64,000 nt of DNA from CAVXFB01 sp963760935 (lineage in GTDB: Bacteria > Planctomycetota > Planctomycetia > Pirellulales > Thermoguttaceae): assembly GCA_963760935.1 (NCBI GenBank), contig CAVXFB010000007.1, positions 186,001 to 250,000 of the forward strand. Reading direction: 5' to 3'. The notes beneath the pieces were generated by a model. It was not told the origin of the DNA, ran no database searches, and saw only the letters and a program-made list of their open reading frames with translations. Shown here piece by piece: positions 24,988 to 33,751 of the stretch (position 1 is the first letter of the stretch; every line of letters starts with the position of its first letter). The position numbers and the translations under genes are program-made.

Positions 24988-26730
24988 TCACTCTTCTCGC
25001 GTCGCTTCGCGGTCGCGGGTGTAGAGCACTTTTCCGCCGACGATGGTGTAAAGGGCTTTGGCCTGAAGGATTTCGTCATCGGGCACGGTCATGATGTCCT
25101 TGGAGAGGACGACGACGTCGGCCAGTTTGCCGGGGGCCAGAGAGCCCTTGATCTGCTCTTCGAAGGCGGCATAGGCGGCATCAAGCGTGTATGATCGCAG
25201 GGCTTGCATGCGGGTCATTCGCTGCTCGGGGAAGAACGTGCTGCCGTCGGCCAGTTTTCGCGTTACGCTGGCATAGAAACAGCGGATGGGGTTCTCGGCT
25301 TCGACCGGGGTGTCGGTGCCATTGATGACCACCGCCCCGGACTTCAATAGGCTTTGCCAAGCGTAGGCCCCGTTCTTGGCCCGATCGACGCCCAGGCGAC
25401 TCACGACAAACGATCCGTCGGACGTGCAGTGAACGCCTTGCATCGAGGCAATAACTCCTAGCTGAGCAAAGCGCGGGATATCGGCCGGATCGAGGTGTTG
25501 CGCGTGTTCGATGCGCCAGCGGAGTTCCGTTTTGTCGGGGTGTTGCCGGAAGGCGTCGGCGAAGACGTTCAGGACTTCGCGATTGGCCCGGTCGCCGATG
25601 GCATGCACGCAAAGCTGGAAGCCGTTCTGGATCGCAAGCTCGGCGATCTTGCGGATCGTGGATGGTGGAGTGGCGCTGAGACCGGTGCTGTCCGGCGCAT
25701 CGCTATAGGGAGCCAGGAGCCAAGCGCCGCGGGTGCCGAGGGCGCCGTCGCTGAACTCTTTGATGGCCCGGACCGTGAGGTGATCGTCGGCCAAGCCCAG
25801 CAGGCGGTAGCTGGGCAACTTTTTGGCCAGAACATCGATTGGCTCGCCGCCGACCATCACCCAGAGGCGGACGGGCAGCTTGCCGCTTTCGGCCAGGTCG
25901 CGGAGATGGTCGATCGTGGCAAAGTTCTCGCCGGCATCGTGAAAGCTGGTAACGCCATTGGCCAGACATTCGGCCGCAGCCAGTCGAATTGCCTCGTCGA
26001 GTTCGGCGGTCACCTGCTCGGCCGTCAGATTCGAGCGGTCGCGATCCCAGGCTGCATGGATGAGGCCGGCGGCCGATTCACGGAAGATTCCGATGGGTTC
26101 GCCGGACGGATCGCGAAGAATTTCGCCGCCGGCCGGATTCTTGGTTTGTCGATCGACACCGGCGAGTTGCATGGCCTTGGCGTTGGCCAGACACATGTGG
26201 CCCGAGGCGTGGGTGAAGAAGACGGGATTGTCCGGCGTTGCGGCGCTGAGTTTTTGGTGGGAAGGGAATCCCTGGTAGCTTGGCGTCGGAGGTTGCGACC
26301 ACTTTTCCTGATGCCAGCCCCGGCCGATGAGCCATTTTCCGGGGCCCGCACGGTCGGCGGCCTGCTTGGCAATGGCGACAACTTCGTCCCAGGACTTGGC
26401 CTGCGAAAGGTCGATCTCCATTTTCGTCTTGCCGAGATTGACAAAATGCCCGTGGCCTTCGATGAAGCCCGGCAAAACCAGCTGGCCGGCAAGGCGAATG
26501 ACGCGCGTGTGGTCGTTGATCAATGGACGCATGGCGTCATTGCTGCCGACCGCCACGATGCGGTCTCCGCGAATCGCAATTGCGGAGGCCAGCGGCTGAG
26601 CATCGCAGAGCGTGACTACCTTGGCGTCGAGCAGTACCAAGTCGGCCGGCTCATTGCAGTGTGCCACAGAAGGCACAGCCGCGGTCAGTAAAGATAGGAC
26701 GGCGATTTGCAGCGATGCACGCAATGTCAT
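24988..26730 (-). CDS. secreted amidohydrolase, YtcJ type
   Basis: 580 residues with a signal peptide (hydrophobic residues about 6-23, then AHCNEP). The amidohydrolase-3 fold is indicated by the metal-binding start VLPGFIEGHGHFVNLGK, a middle HASGHMCLANAKA, LCVHAIGDRANREVL with the second His, and WRIEHAQHLDPADIPRF, then NGTDTPVEAENPI with the last Asp. It probably hydrolyses N-acyl or formamide-type bonds; the substrate is unknown. It is convergent with the adaptor gene (15 bp between the stops). Confidence 0.92.
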   Translation of the reverse strand: MTLRASLQIAVLSLLTAAVPSVAHCNEPADLVLLDAKVVTLCDAQPLASAIAIRGDRIVAVGSNDAMRPLINDHTRVIRLAGQLVLPGFIEGHGHFVNLGKTKMEIDLSQAKSWDEVVAIAKQAADRAGPGKWLIGRGWHQEKWSQPPTPSYQGFPSHQKLSAATPDNPVFFTHASGHMCLANAKAMQLAGVDRQTKNPAGGEILRDPSGEPIGIFRESAAGLIHAAWDRDRSNLTAEQVTAELDEAIRLAAAECLANGVTSFHDAGENFATIDHLRDLAESGKLPVRLWVMVGGEPIDVLAKKLPSYRLLGLADDHLTVRAIKEFSDGALGTRGAWLLAPYSDAPDSTGLSATPPSTIRKIAELAIQNGFQLCVHAIGDRANREVLNVFADAFRQHPDKTELRWRIEHAQHLDPADIPRFAQLGVIASMQGVHCTSDGSFVVSRLGVDRAKNGAYAWQSLLKSGAVVINGTDTPVEAENPIRCFYASVTRKLADGSTFFPEQRMTRMQALRSYTLDAAYAAFEEQIKGSLAPGKLADVVVLSKDIMTVPDDEILQAKALYTIVGGKVLYTRDREATREE

Positions 26731-26833
26731 GGCAGATTCTCCTAATCACGAAGCACGCTCGAAGTTGTATTGCAATTGCCGGCCCTCGCCTCGACCAATC
26801 CATGGTCTTTCAAAAGGAGGAGGCCATTCTGCA

Positions 26834-27250
26834 CTACTCAGGCTCTTGCTCGCCCAGCACGTCGTTGAGCACGTCTTCATTGACGTAGATCGGCAGCGGT
26901 GGGCTACAGGTAACGGCTACGGCAATGGCGTCGGAAGGGCGGGCGTCGATCTCAACGAGTTCGCCGTCGTGGCGGACTCGCAGGCGGGCAAAATAGGTGT
27001 GGTCCTTAAGTTCGTTAATGACCACGTCCTGGAACTCACCGCCGAGATTTTCAACAGCACTGACGACCAGATCGTGTGTGAGTGGACGTGGCGAGGGATA
27101 GCCCTTCACGCGGCGATCGATGCTGGTGGCCTCGAAGATGCCGATGAGGATGGGAAATGTCCGATTGCCTTCGACTTCTTTCAGATAGATGACTTGCTGG
27201 TCGTTGACCTCACTAATGATGATCCGCGAGAGTTCCATGGCAACAGGCAT
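26834..27250 (-). CDS. DUF151 bifunctional nuclease family protein
   Basis: About 138 residues from ATG 27250. The family features are FPILIGIFEATSIDRRVKG, PRPLTHDLVVSAVENLGG and DARPSDAIAVAVTCSPPLPI. Members have been described as nucleases with RNase and DNase activity in plants. In bacteria the role is unclear. GGAGG precedes the chosen ATG by about nine bases; in-frame ATGs at 27238 and 27259 are alternatives. Confidence 0.9.
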   Translation of the reverse strand: MPVAMELSRIIISEVNDQQVIYLKEVEGNRTFPILIGIFEATSIDRRVKGYPSPRPLTHDLVVSAVENLGGEFQDVVINELKDHTYFARLRVRHDGELVEIDARPSDAIAVAVTCSPPLPIYVNEDVLNDVLGEQEPE

Positions 27251-27386
27251 CGAAGGCATCCTCCACGCACATGACACGTCGGCACACGATCGTCGGCACC
27301 CGCCGAGCGCTCTGTCTCATTATAGGCCCGAGAGAAACCAAATTGCCATAGGGGCGGGGGCGGCGGCAAGAGAAAGCTTGTTCACA

Positions 27387-27428
27387 GAGGGTGGCACGCC
27401 CTTCGTTCCTCGGGGACTTGCCACCCTC
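27387..27428. repeat. palindrome GAGGGTGGCA / TGCCACCCTC
   Basis: Perfect 10-bp arms with a 22-bp centre, in the 205-bp gap between coaB and the DUF151 gene. Similar arms (GGGTGCCAC/GTGGCACCC) occur at 46386-46450, so the two may belong to related families. Confidence 0.6.
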
Positions 27429-27455
27429 CCAAACGTCGGCGACTGGCGTCGCATA

Positions 27456-28088
27456 CTACGTTGTGTGGGGCAGGCAGCGCTGGATCGTGGCGACGATGGA
27501 ACGGGCCACTTCCGGCTTGCTGCCCGAGAAGCGGCCGAGCGACTGGCCGTCCTTGTTGAGGATTTCGGCAGTTGTTTCGGTGGCGTGAATGGCTTCGGGC
27601 CCGTTGAGAACGATCAGATCGCAGCTTTTTCGTTCGAGTTTCTGCATCGCCCGAAGGTGCTGGTCTTCGGTTTCCAAGGCGAAGGCGACAATCCACTGAG
27701 AGGCCCGAACCGCGGAGAGCGAGGCGACGATGTCGGGCGTTTCGACGAGTTCAAGTTGCAAGGGTTCGCCCGACTTGCGAATCTTCTGCGGCGCCACGGC
27801 AACCGGGCGATAATCGCACGGCGCCGCGACGGCGATCAGGCCATCGCAGGTGGGAAAGAGTTTGAGGCACTGAGCGAGCATTTCCTCGGTCGATACGACG
27901 GGGATCACTTCGGCGCCGGCCGGATATGAGACTTCGACCGGTCCGCTAACGATTACGACCTGATGGCCGGCCTCGACGGCGGCGGCCGCCAGCGCGGCGC
28001 CCATGCGTCCGCTTGAGGCATTCGTGAGATAGCGTACTGGATCGAGGTACTGCCGGGTCGGTCCGGACGTGATGAGGATGCGGGACAT
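27456..28088 (-). CDS. coaB: phosphopantothenate-cysteine ligase, separate CoaB
   Basis: Joins cysteine to phosphopantothenate in coenzyme A synthesis. Family motifs: ILITSGPTRQYLDPVRYLTN with SSGRMG, VSGPVEVSYPAG, AAPCDYRP and a later LNGPEAIHAT. At 210 residues it corresponds only to the CoaB half of the usual CoaBC fusion. The CoaC half is a separate gene 88 bp upstream on the same strand. Confidence 0.93.
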   Translation of the reverse strand: MSRILITSGPTRQYLDPVRYLTNASSGRMGAALAAAAVEAGHQVVIVSGPVEVSYPAGAEVIPVVSTEEMLAQCLKLFPTCDGLIAVAAPCDYRPVAVAPQKIRKSGEPLQLELVETPDIVASLSAVRASQWIVAFALETEDQHLRAMQKLERKSCDLIVLNGPEAIHATETTAEILNKDGQSLGRFSGSKPEVARSIVATIQRCLPHTT

Positions 28089-28176
28089 GGGGCAACGGAT
28101 GTGAGGCGAGAGTCGATGATGTGATGGGGGAAGTTTCGGGGATATTCCGATTCGCCCTACTCTCCCCTCTCCACTC

Positions 28177-28719
28177 TCAAGTTTTCACGGTTTCGAGTTG
28201 CTCGGCGATGGCACGGAAAATTGTCTCGGGTTCGGCCATGCGGCCGGGGCCGCGCATGCCGCAACTCAGGTAGCCTTCGTCGGGATCGATGAGTACGACG
28301 CCGTCCATGCGGAGCTGCGCCACATTGCGTTGCACGGCCGGCTTCTGCCACATCAGGCAGTTCATCGCCGGAGCCATGAGCAGCGGGCCGCTGAAGGCCA
28401 AGAGCAGCGTGCTTAACAGGTCATCGGCCAGTCCGCAAGCGGCCTTGGCTAGGATATTCGCCGTGGCTGGGGCAACGCACATCAACTCGGCCCGTTCGGC
28501 GGCCTCGATGTGTGGATGGGCGCCGGGACCGAACGTGCGCAGCCCTACGGGCCGCCCGGTCAGGGCCTCGAAAGTCTTGGGGCCGACTAGTCGCGTGGCC
28601 GAGCGCGTCATCACCACGCTGACGCCAGCGCCGGCCTGGACCAATTGGCTCACCAGGGCCGCAGTCTTGTAGGCCGCGATCCCGCCGGTAACGCCGATCA
28701 GCAGTTCGCGACCTTTCAT
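28177..28719 (-). CDS. coaC: phosphopantothenoylcysteine decarboxylase, separate CoaC
   Basis: Flavoprotein that decarboxylates phosphopantothenoylcysteine. Motifs: LIGVTGGIAAYKTAAL with VVMTRSATRLV, the active-site His in GAHPHIEAAERAELM, the PXMNXXMW motif as APAMNCLMWQKPAVQRN, and a substrate-recognition flap GYLSCGMRGPGRM. 180 residues. Followed by coaB and preceded by rpoZ, the arrangement gmk-rpoZ-coaBC common in bacteria but with coaBC split. Confidence 0.95.
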   Translation of the reverse strand: MKGRELLIGVTGGIAAYKTAALVSQLVQAGAGVSVVMTRSATRLVGPKTFEALTGRPVGLRTFGPGAHPHIEAAERAELMCVAPATANILAKAACGLADDLLSTLLLAFSGPLLMAPAMNCLMWQKPAVQRNVAQLRMDGVVLIDPDEGYLSCGMRGPGRMAEPETIFRAIAEQLETVKT

Positions 28720-28886
28720 GACGAGTCCTGTAGTTTAGCGGTCAGCTTTCAGCTATTAGCAGTCAGCAGCCGAATGTGGGCGGCCAAGGTTCTGTTGGAA
28801 CCCCGGGGGCCAAGTGCACGTCGACAACTGGAATCGGATGGTTGAATGTCGAGCGCCGGCCGCAGATGGCCAATCGCCCTTTCGGA

Positions 28887-29141
28887 TCACAGATTCCGGA
28901 AATCGATGTCCGTTGGCCCGGCGGCAGGCGTGGCCACTTGGACGTTCATCTCGGTGTCGAGAAAGATCTTGTCTTGCATGATCTCGTTGATGACGACCTG
29001 CATTTTGTTGTCGTCTTTCGCGTCGACCAATGGCCGGGCGCCGCCGTTAAGCTGCACCATGCGTTTCTGGATCAACGTCGACAGCTTAAAACGGCCGCCG
29101 ACCTTTTTGATGATCTCCTCTTCCCGCAATTCTTCAATCAT
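28887..29141 (-). CDS. rpoZ: RNA polymerase omega subunit
   Basis: 84 residues in the position normal for rpoZ, directly after gmk with an 8-bp overlap. The core FKLSTLIQKRMVQLNGGARP corresponds to the omega KRARQL-type helix. The C-terminal part (MQVVINEIMQDKIFLDTE) is also family-like. It assists assembly of the beta-prime subunit. Confidence 0.85.
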   Translation of the reverse strand: MIEELREEEIIKKVGGRFKLSTLIQKRMVQLNGGARPLVDAKDDNKMQVVINEIMQDKIFLDTEMNVQVATPAAGPTDIDFRNL

Positions 29142-29760
29142 GAAGGCCCTTCTCCCACTGGCTTGTTAAGATATCGGAAATCTCTTGGACCGCCTGGTCC
29201 ATATTGTCGTTGATGACTTCGTATTGGTAACGGTCGGCCGCGGCCAACTCGCTTTTCGCCCGGGCCAGCCGGCGCTGGATGGCGTCTTCGGTTTCGGTGC
29301 CGCGGTCGCGGAGGCGGCGTTCCAATTCCTCCCACGTGCTCGGCCGGAGGAAGATGGTGATGGCGTCGGGAAACTGCGTCATGACGGCCTGCGCGCCCTG
29401 CACGTCGATCTCTAAGACTACCCATTTTTCGGCCGCAAGGCCAGTGGTCACCTCGGACCAGAGCGTGCCGTACCAATGACCGTGGTTGAAAACCGGGAAA
29501 CATTCGAGGAAGTCGCCCCTCTTTTGGCGGAGATGAAACTCGTCGTCCGAAAGGAAATGGTAGTCCTTGCCGTCTATCTCACCGCCACGCGGCGGCCGGG
29601 TGGTGGCCGAGACACTTCGCCGCAACGGCACCCGACATGCCTGATAGACGCGCTGCATTACGGAAGTCTTGCCAGCCGCCGACGGGCCCGACACCACGAC
29701 CACTCTGCCGGCAGATTGTCGTTGGGGCGGGGTGACTGGCATGTTCTCGGTGATCGTCAA
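29134..29760 (-). CDS. gmk: guanylate kinase
   Basis: Phosphorylates GMP to GDP. The P-loop is VVSGPSAAGKTSV near residues 22-34. The GMP-binding part is SVSATTRPPRGGEIDGKDYH and the lid follows with RLRDRGTETEDAIQRRL. 208 residues. An alternative start is the ATG at 29742. It overlaps rpoZ. Confidence 0.96.
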   Translation of the reverse strand: MTITENMPVTPPQRQSAGRVVVVSGPSAAGKTSVMQRVYQACRVPLRRSVSATTRPPRGGEIDGKDYHFLSDDEFHLRQKRGDFLECFPVFNHGHWYGTLWSEVTTGLAAEKWVVLEIDVQGAQAVMTQFPDAITIFLRPSTWEELERRLRDRGTETEDAIQRRLARAKSELAAADRYQYEVINDNMDQAVQEISDILTSQWEKGLHD

Positions 29761-29860
29761 TTCACGAATTAGAAAGGGGCCGGCCCGTCTGTCGGCCCAT
29801 CATCGGTTCACTGAACGCATGGCCACACCGATGTGCCGATGAAAGGCCTGGTTTTCCAAG

Positions 29861-30745
29861 CTACTCGATATTTTGGATCATCTCGCGGATGCGTTCGATG
29901 GCCGTCTTGATCTCGATGACACACTGGGCGATCTCGACGTCGTTGGCCTTCGAACCAATGGTGTTTGCCTCGCGGAACATCTCTTGCGTGAGAAAATCGA
30001 GCTTTCGGCCCGCGCTCTCAGGCAACTCCATTGTGGTTTGGAATTGATCGAGATGGCTGCGCAGCCGGACTATTTCCTCGGAGATGTCGCTGCGGTCGGC
30101 AAACAGGCTGACTTCCTTGATGATGTCGGACGGCTCCAGGGCAACATCCACTTCGCCCAACGTCCGTTTCAATCGCTCAAACAATCGAGCCCGATACTCT
30201 TGGGCGACCAATGGGGCGCGGGCCGCAATTTTGTCGAGGCTGGCAGCGGCGGCGCGGCAATTGGCCGCCAAATCAGTGGCCATCGCGCTGCCTTCTTCGG
30301 CACGCATGCGATTGAGACCTTCGAGAGCCGCGCAAAGCGTGCGCTCGATGATGGGCCAATCGGTCGTGGCATCAAAGGCCTCGCCGGAGACATCGTCGAC
30401 AACACCGGGCAGTGCCAACATCGCGTCGAACGACAGCGGCTGTGCCAAGCCCCACTGCTGCTGAAGAGCTGCCAATTGGCGACGATACCGATCCAACACA
30501 TCAACGTTGATCCGATAATCTTCCACCGAACGTTGGTGATCAATGCGGACGTTGACTTGGATCGTACCGCGGTGCACCGAATCGCGCACCTGGCTTTCGA
30601 CCAGCGGCTCGATCGACGCGTAGCCGTCGGTCGAGCGGACGCTGAGTTTGAAGAAGCGATTATTGATGGCGCAAATTTCGATCGCAACGGCCAAACCGTC
30701 TTGCTGGCAGTGCGCTTCGCCAAAGCCGGTCATACTCTGCAGCAA
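29861..30745 (-). CDS. yicC: YicC/YloC family endoribonuclease
   Basis: 294 residues, full length for the family. N-terminal MLQSMTGFGEAHCQQDGL is the YicC signature, ICAINNRFFKLSVR the conserved strand, and the C-terminal DUF1732 part has KLDFLTQEMFREANTIGSKA. Members cleave RNA in bacteria. The position upstream of gmk is conserved across phyla. Confidence 0.95.
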   Translation of the reverse strand: MLQSMTGFGEAHCQQDGLAVAIEICAINNRFFKLSVRSTDGYASIEPLVESQVRDSVHRGTIQVNVRIDHQRSVEDYRINVDVLDRYRRQLAALQQQWGLAQPLSFDAMLALPGVVDDVSGEAFDATTDWPIIERTLCAALEGLNRMRAEEGSAMATDLAANCRAAAASLDKIAARAPLVAQEYRARLFERLKRTLGEVDVALEPSDIIKEVSLFADRSDISEEIVRLRSHLDQFQTTMELPESAGRKLDFLTQEMFREANTIGSKANDVEIAQCVIEIKTAIERIREMIQNIE

Positions 30746-30971
30746 GGCAATGCTCCAAAAACTGGATCAGCAACGAACGAAGAAAACTACGCAGGCACGG
30801 CGGACACGGAGAAGCACTCGATGTATCAGACTGCTGCGGCAGAGCCGAACATTGTAATAGACGTGGTCTACATGATTTACCGGAGGAACACCAAAAAACG
30901 AAAATCGCGAAGGTCGCATCTGCTTCCGATAGTAGTCTTGTTCTCTCAGCGAATTCGTGATTCCGTCGATA

Positions 30972-31361
30972 TTACTTCTTTGCGTCGCCGTTGGCCGGCG
31001 CTTTGGCCGGTGCGGCGGGGGCCTCGGCTTGGCCAGCCGCGGGTTGCTTGCCAGGTGTAAGCGGCGCAGTGGCGGCCGGAGTTTGGTCGGCCCCTTCTCC
31101 CAATTGGCTCAAGGGGCTACTGTTCATGCCGAGAATCTTCACCATGGCGATGCAGAGGATGATCCAGAACGCTGCCACGACGATGGTAATCTTGGTGAAC
31201 ATGTCGCCGGCCTTTGTACCGAACGCGCTTTGGCCACCCATGCCACCGAAAGCCCCGGCCAGCCCGCCTCCTTTGCCGCGCTGGACCAAAACCAGCACGA
31301 TCATGAAAAGACTGACCAATAGCAGTACGAACATTAACAAGTGAGCGAGAAACGAGTGCAT
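30972..31361 (-). CDS. secG: preprotein translocase subunit SecG
   Basis: Small component of the Sec channel. Two hydrophobic segments (about 5-25 and 50-75) flank the conserved VLVQRGKGGGLAGAFGG. A long tail rich in Ala, Pro and Gly and ending in Lys-Lys follows, giving about 129 residues, longer than in E. coli. I chose the ATG at 31361 because GAAGGAAG lies six bases before it. An upstream start at 31394 would overlap tpiA. Confidence 0.93.
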   Translation of the reverse strand: MHSFLAHLLMFVLLLVSLFMIVLVLVQRGKGGGLAGAFGGMGGQSAFGTKAGDMFTKITIVVAAFWIILCIAMVKILGMNSSPLSQLGEGADQTPAATAPLTPGKQPAAGQAEAPAAPAKAPANGDAKK

Positions 31362-31377
31362 AAATATCTTCCTTCGA

Positions 31378-32133
31378 TCACAAGGCTCCGGCAACGATGC
31401 CCAGGAATTGGTCGACCTTCAGGCTCGCACCGCCGACCAACGCGCCGTCGATGTCGGGCTGTTTGAGCAACTCGGCCGCATTGTCCGGCTTGACGCTGCC
31501 GCCGTAGAGGATCCGCACCACGTCTGCAATTGAGCCATTATAGCGTTCGGCGATGATCTTGCGAAGGGCGAGATGGACCTCTTCCGCCTGGGCCGGCGTG
31601 GCGACCTTGCCGGTGCCAATGGCCCAAACCGGCTCGTAGGCGATCACGACGTTTTTCATCTGTTCCGGCGACAAACCGGCCAATGAACCGTCGAACTGGC
31701 GAGCAATGACGGCCAACGTTTGTCCAGATTCTCGCTCCGCGAGCAATTCACCGACGCAGAGGATTGGGATCAACTCGGCAGCCAGCGCGGCATGGACCTT
31801 CTTGTTAATGGCCGCATCGGTTTCACCCAGGATGTGGCGACGTTCGCTGTGGCCGAGGATAACGTAGGTGCAGCCGAGGTCGCGGAGCATAGCGGCGCTC
31901 AGTTCGCCGGTGAAGGCGCCTTCGCGCTCGTGATACATGTTTTGTGCACCCAGGACAACCTTCGAGCCAGCAATGGCCCGGTCGACCGCTTCGAGATAGC
32001 AACTCGGCGGACAGACGGCCAGTTCGGCACCCTCGATCTTTTCGGCTCCCTTGGCAATGCCCTCGGCCAAGGCAACGGCCGAGGCCCGCAAGAGATTCAT
32101 CTTCCAATTGCCCGCAATTAACGGACGACGCAT
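31378..32133 (-). CDS. tpiA: triosephosphate isomerase
   Basis: Interconverts dihydroxyacetone phosphate and glyceraldehyde 3-phosphate. Catalytic residues: Lys in AGNWKMN, His in ILGHSERR, Glu in VIAYEPVWAIGTGK. The phosphate loop is YGGSVKPDNA. 251 residues, normal. It lies between pheA and secG on the same strand, 16 bp before secG. Confidence 0.97.
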   Translation of the reverse strand: MRRPLIAGNWKMNLLRASAVALAEGIAKGAEKIEGAELAVCPPSCYLEAVDRAIAGSKVVLGAQNMYHEREGAFTGELSAAMLRDLGCTYVILGHSERRHILGETDAAINKKVHAALAAELIPILCVGELLAERESGQTLAVIARQFDGSLAGLSPEQMKNVVIAYEPVWAIGTGKVATPAQAEEVHLALRKIIAERYNGSIADVVRILYGGSVKPDNAAELLKQPDIDGALVGGASLKVDQFLGIVAGAL

Positions 32134-32166
32134 TAGGTTGCTCCTTGGTGGGTTGAGTTCTAGCGA

Positions 32167-32183
32167 GGTGCGTGTGACGCACC
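32167..32183. repeat. hairpin GGTGCGT-GTG-ACGCACC
   Basis: Perfect 7-bp stem in the 71-bp gap between tpiA and pheA. A similar hairpin AACGTGC-CTC-GCACGTT lies at 12124-12140 upstream of smpB. Either could influence transcript ends; neither has a U-tract. Confidence 0.5.
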
Positions 32184-32204
32184 GCTAAGTTTGAAATAGC
32201 ACCG

Positions 32205-33335
32205 CTACTCCATTGGTTTGGTGGCGGGGAAGGATCCCAGAATTTCCAATCGGAGGGCCTTCCTGCTAAGGCTGGCCACCGCACGGCGCAGGCGAACGTC
32301 GCTCTCGTGCGCCTCCATTTCCACGAAAAAGAAGTAGCCGCGCTTCTTGCCCGGGATGGGGAAGGATTCGATCCACGTCAGATTCAGCTTGCCGCGTTTG
32401 AAGATGACCATTGCGTCGGCCAGCGCTCCCGGCCGGTGTTCTACCTCAAACAGCATCGCGGTCCGATCGTTTCCGGTTCGCGGCGGCGAGTAGTCGCCGA
32501 TGACGGCAAACCGCGTCGTATTCGACGGATTGTCCTCAATATTTTCTGCCAGCACTTCCAGACCGTAATGGATGCCGGCTTGCAGGCTGGCAACGGCTGC
32601 CGCGCCCGGCTTTTCGCCGGCCAACTGCGCGGCGGTCGAGGTGCTGGTGACTTCGATCATTCGTGCAGCCGGGAGATGCTTGGCCAGCCAGTTGCGGCAT
32701 TGTGACAGGGGCTGCGCCTTACTGTAGACCTCGCGTATCTCTGTGCGAAGGCACTTGGCTAGCAGCGTGTGGTGGATCGGAAGGTCCACCTCGCCGCAGA
32801 TTCGCACCCGCATGCGCGTGAACATTTCGAGCGTATCGGCCACACGGCCATCGGTGGAGTTTTCGACGGGCACGAGGCCAAAATCGGATTGTTTTCGATG
32901 CACCTCTTCAAAGACTGCGGCGATCGTGCCCACCGGCACGAACTCGACGCTTTGTCCAAAACGATGGATCGCCGCCAAGTGGCTGAAACTGTAGAGGGGG
33001 CCAAGAAAGGCGATACGCGGTTCGCGGACGATCGCTCGGCAACCGCTGGTCACCTCGCGCAACACGGCCCGCAGGGCCCGAGAGGGCAAGGGCCCGGCGC
33101 TGGCCTCCGTCAGCCGCTTGAGCGATTCCTCATCAAGGGCTGAGGCAAACGGGGCGGCCACTGCCGAACCGCTTGCCCGAGCTGCCTGAAGCACGAGCTT
33201 CGCCCGCTCTTGTATCAGGCGAACCAGTTCTTGATCGAGCCGGGCAATTTTGGCCGGCGAGGCGATGGGCGACGAGGGCGCAGGTGGCGAGCGTTTGGCA
33301 TCGCCCGACTCGCCCTTCGCTTTCGACTTGGCCAT
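32205..33335 (-). CDS. pheA: bifunctional chorismate mutase / prephenate dehydratase
   Basis: Phenylalanine synthesis. An N-terminal chorismate-mutase-like helical region (LDQELVRLIQERAKLVLQAA, about residues 32-115) precedes the dehydratase domain starting PRIAFLGPLYSFSHLAA, with the catalytic-loop motif TSTSTAAQL and NTTRFAVIG. A C-terminal ACT domain contains HRPGALADAM and ESFPIPGKKRGYFFFVE, the place where phenylalanine usually binds. 376 residues, with a Lys/Ser/Pro-rich start. Confidence 0.93.
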   Translation of the reverse strand: MAKSKAKGESGDAKRSPPAPSSPIASPAKIARLDQELVRLIQERAKLVLQAARASGSAVAAPFASALDEESLKRLTEASAGPLPSRALRAVLREVTSGCRAIVREPRIAFLGPLYSFSHLAAIHRFGQSVEFVPVGTIAAVFEEVHRKQSDFGLVPVENSTDGRVADTLEMFTRMRVRICGEVDLPIHHTLLAKCLRTEIREVYSKAQPLSQCRNWLAKHLPAARMIEVTSTSTAAQLAGEKPGAAAVASLQAGIHYGLEVLAENIEDNPSNTTRFAVIGDYSPPRTGNDRTAMLFEVEHRPGALADAMVIFKRGKLNLTWIESFPIPGKKRGYFFFVEMEAHESDVRLRRAVASLSRKALRLEILGSFPATKPME

Positions 33336-33751
33336 CTAGGCACCCCGGCAGACATGATGAAACCTCGTTTTTTACCCGATAGAAACCGGGGTGTCAATCC
33401 ACCCGTGGGGATTCCGAGTGCGCTCATCGCTGGGTGCATTCCCGCGGCTGCTGTGCCGAGAACGTCGTGCTCCGGCCGACGATCGGCGTCGTGACCGGGT
33501 TTGTTGGCCGCAGCTCAGCGCCCATTGACGCTCGCAGGGCTCCAACGCGGCCCCGTTTATGCCAAAATGGCAGGCATCGATCGCCGCTGTGCACGAACGT
33601 GAGAGCGGCGGTTGATGTAACCGAATACTAATTAACGATTTGCACAGTTTGCGGACAGGGCAATCCGCCGGTCGGCATGCCCTTTGCTACCTTCACATAT
33701 CCCGAAAGAGGGTGCCAAACTCTCGACTGATTCGAGCAAAGGAGGACGAGC
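33336..33751. other. divergent intergenic region between pheA and dnaK
   Basis: 416 bp that must hold promoters for both genes. I see no CIRCE operator and no convincing heat-shock promoter. A strong ribosome-binding site AAAGGAGG is present at 33738-33745, six bases before the dnaK ATG. No further open frame is supported. Confidence 0.6.

Noticed and set aside
25495..26691. A 398-codon plus-strand frame opposite the amidohydrolase
   Set aside because: Pure shadow of the minus-strand gene; no motif or ribosome site.
29873..31060. A 395-codon plus-strand frame opposite yicC
   Set aside because: Antisense to a clearly conserved gene with no protein-like features of its own.
33336..33751. CIRCE operator upstream of dnaK
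   Set aside because: No TTAGCACTC-like inverted repeat is present on either strand.
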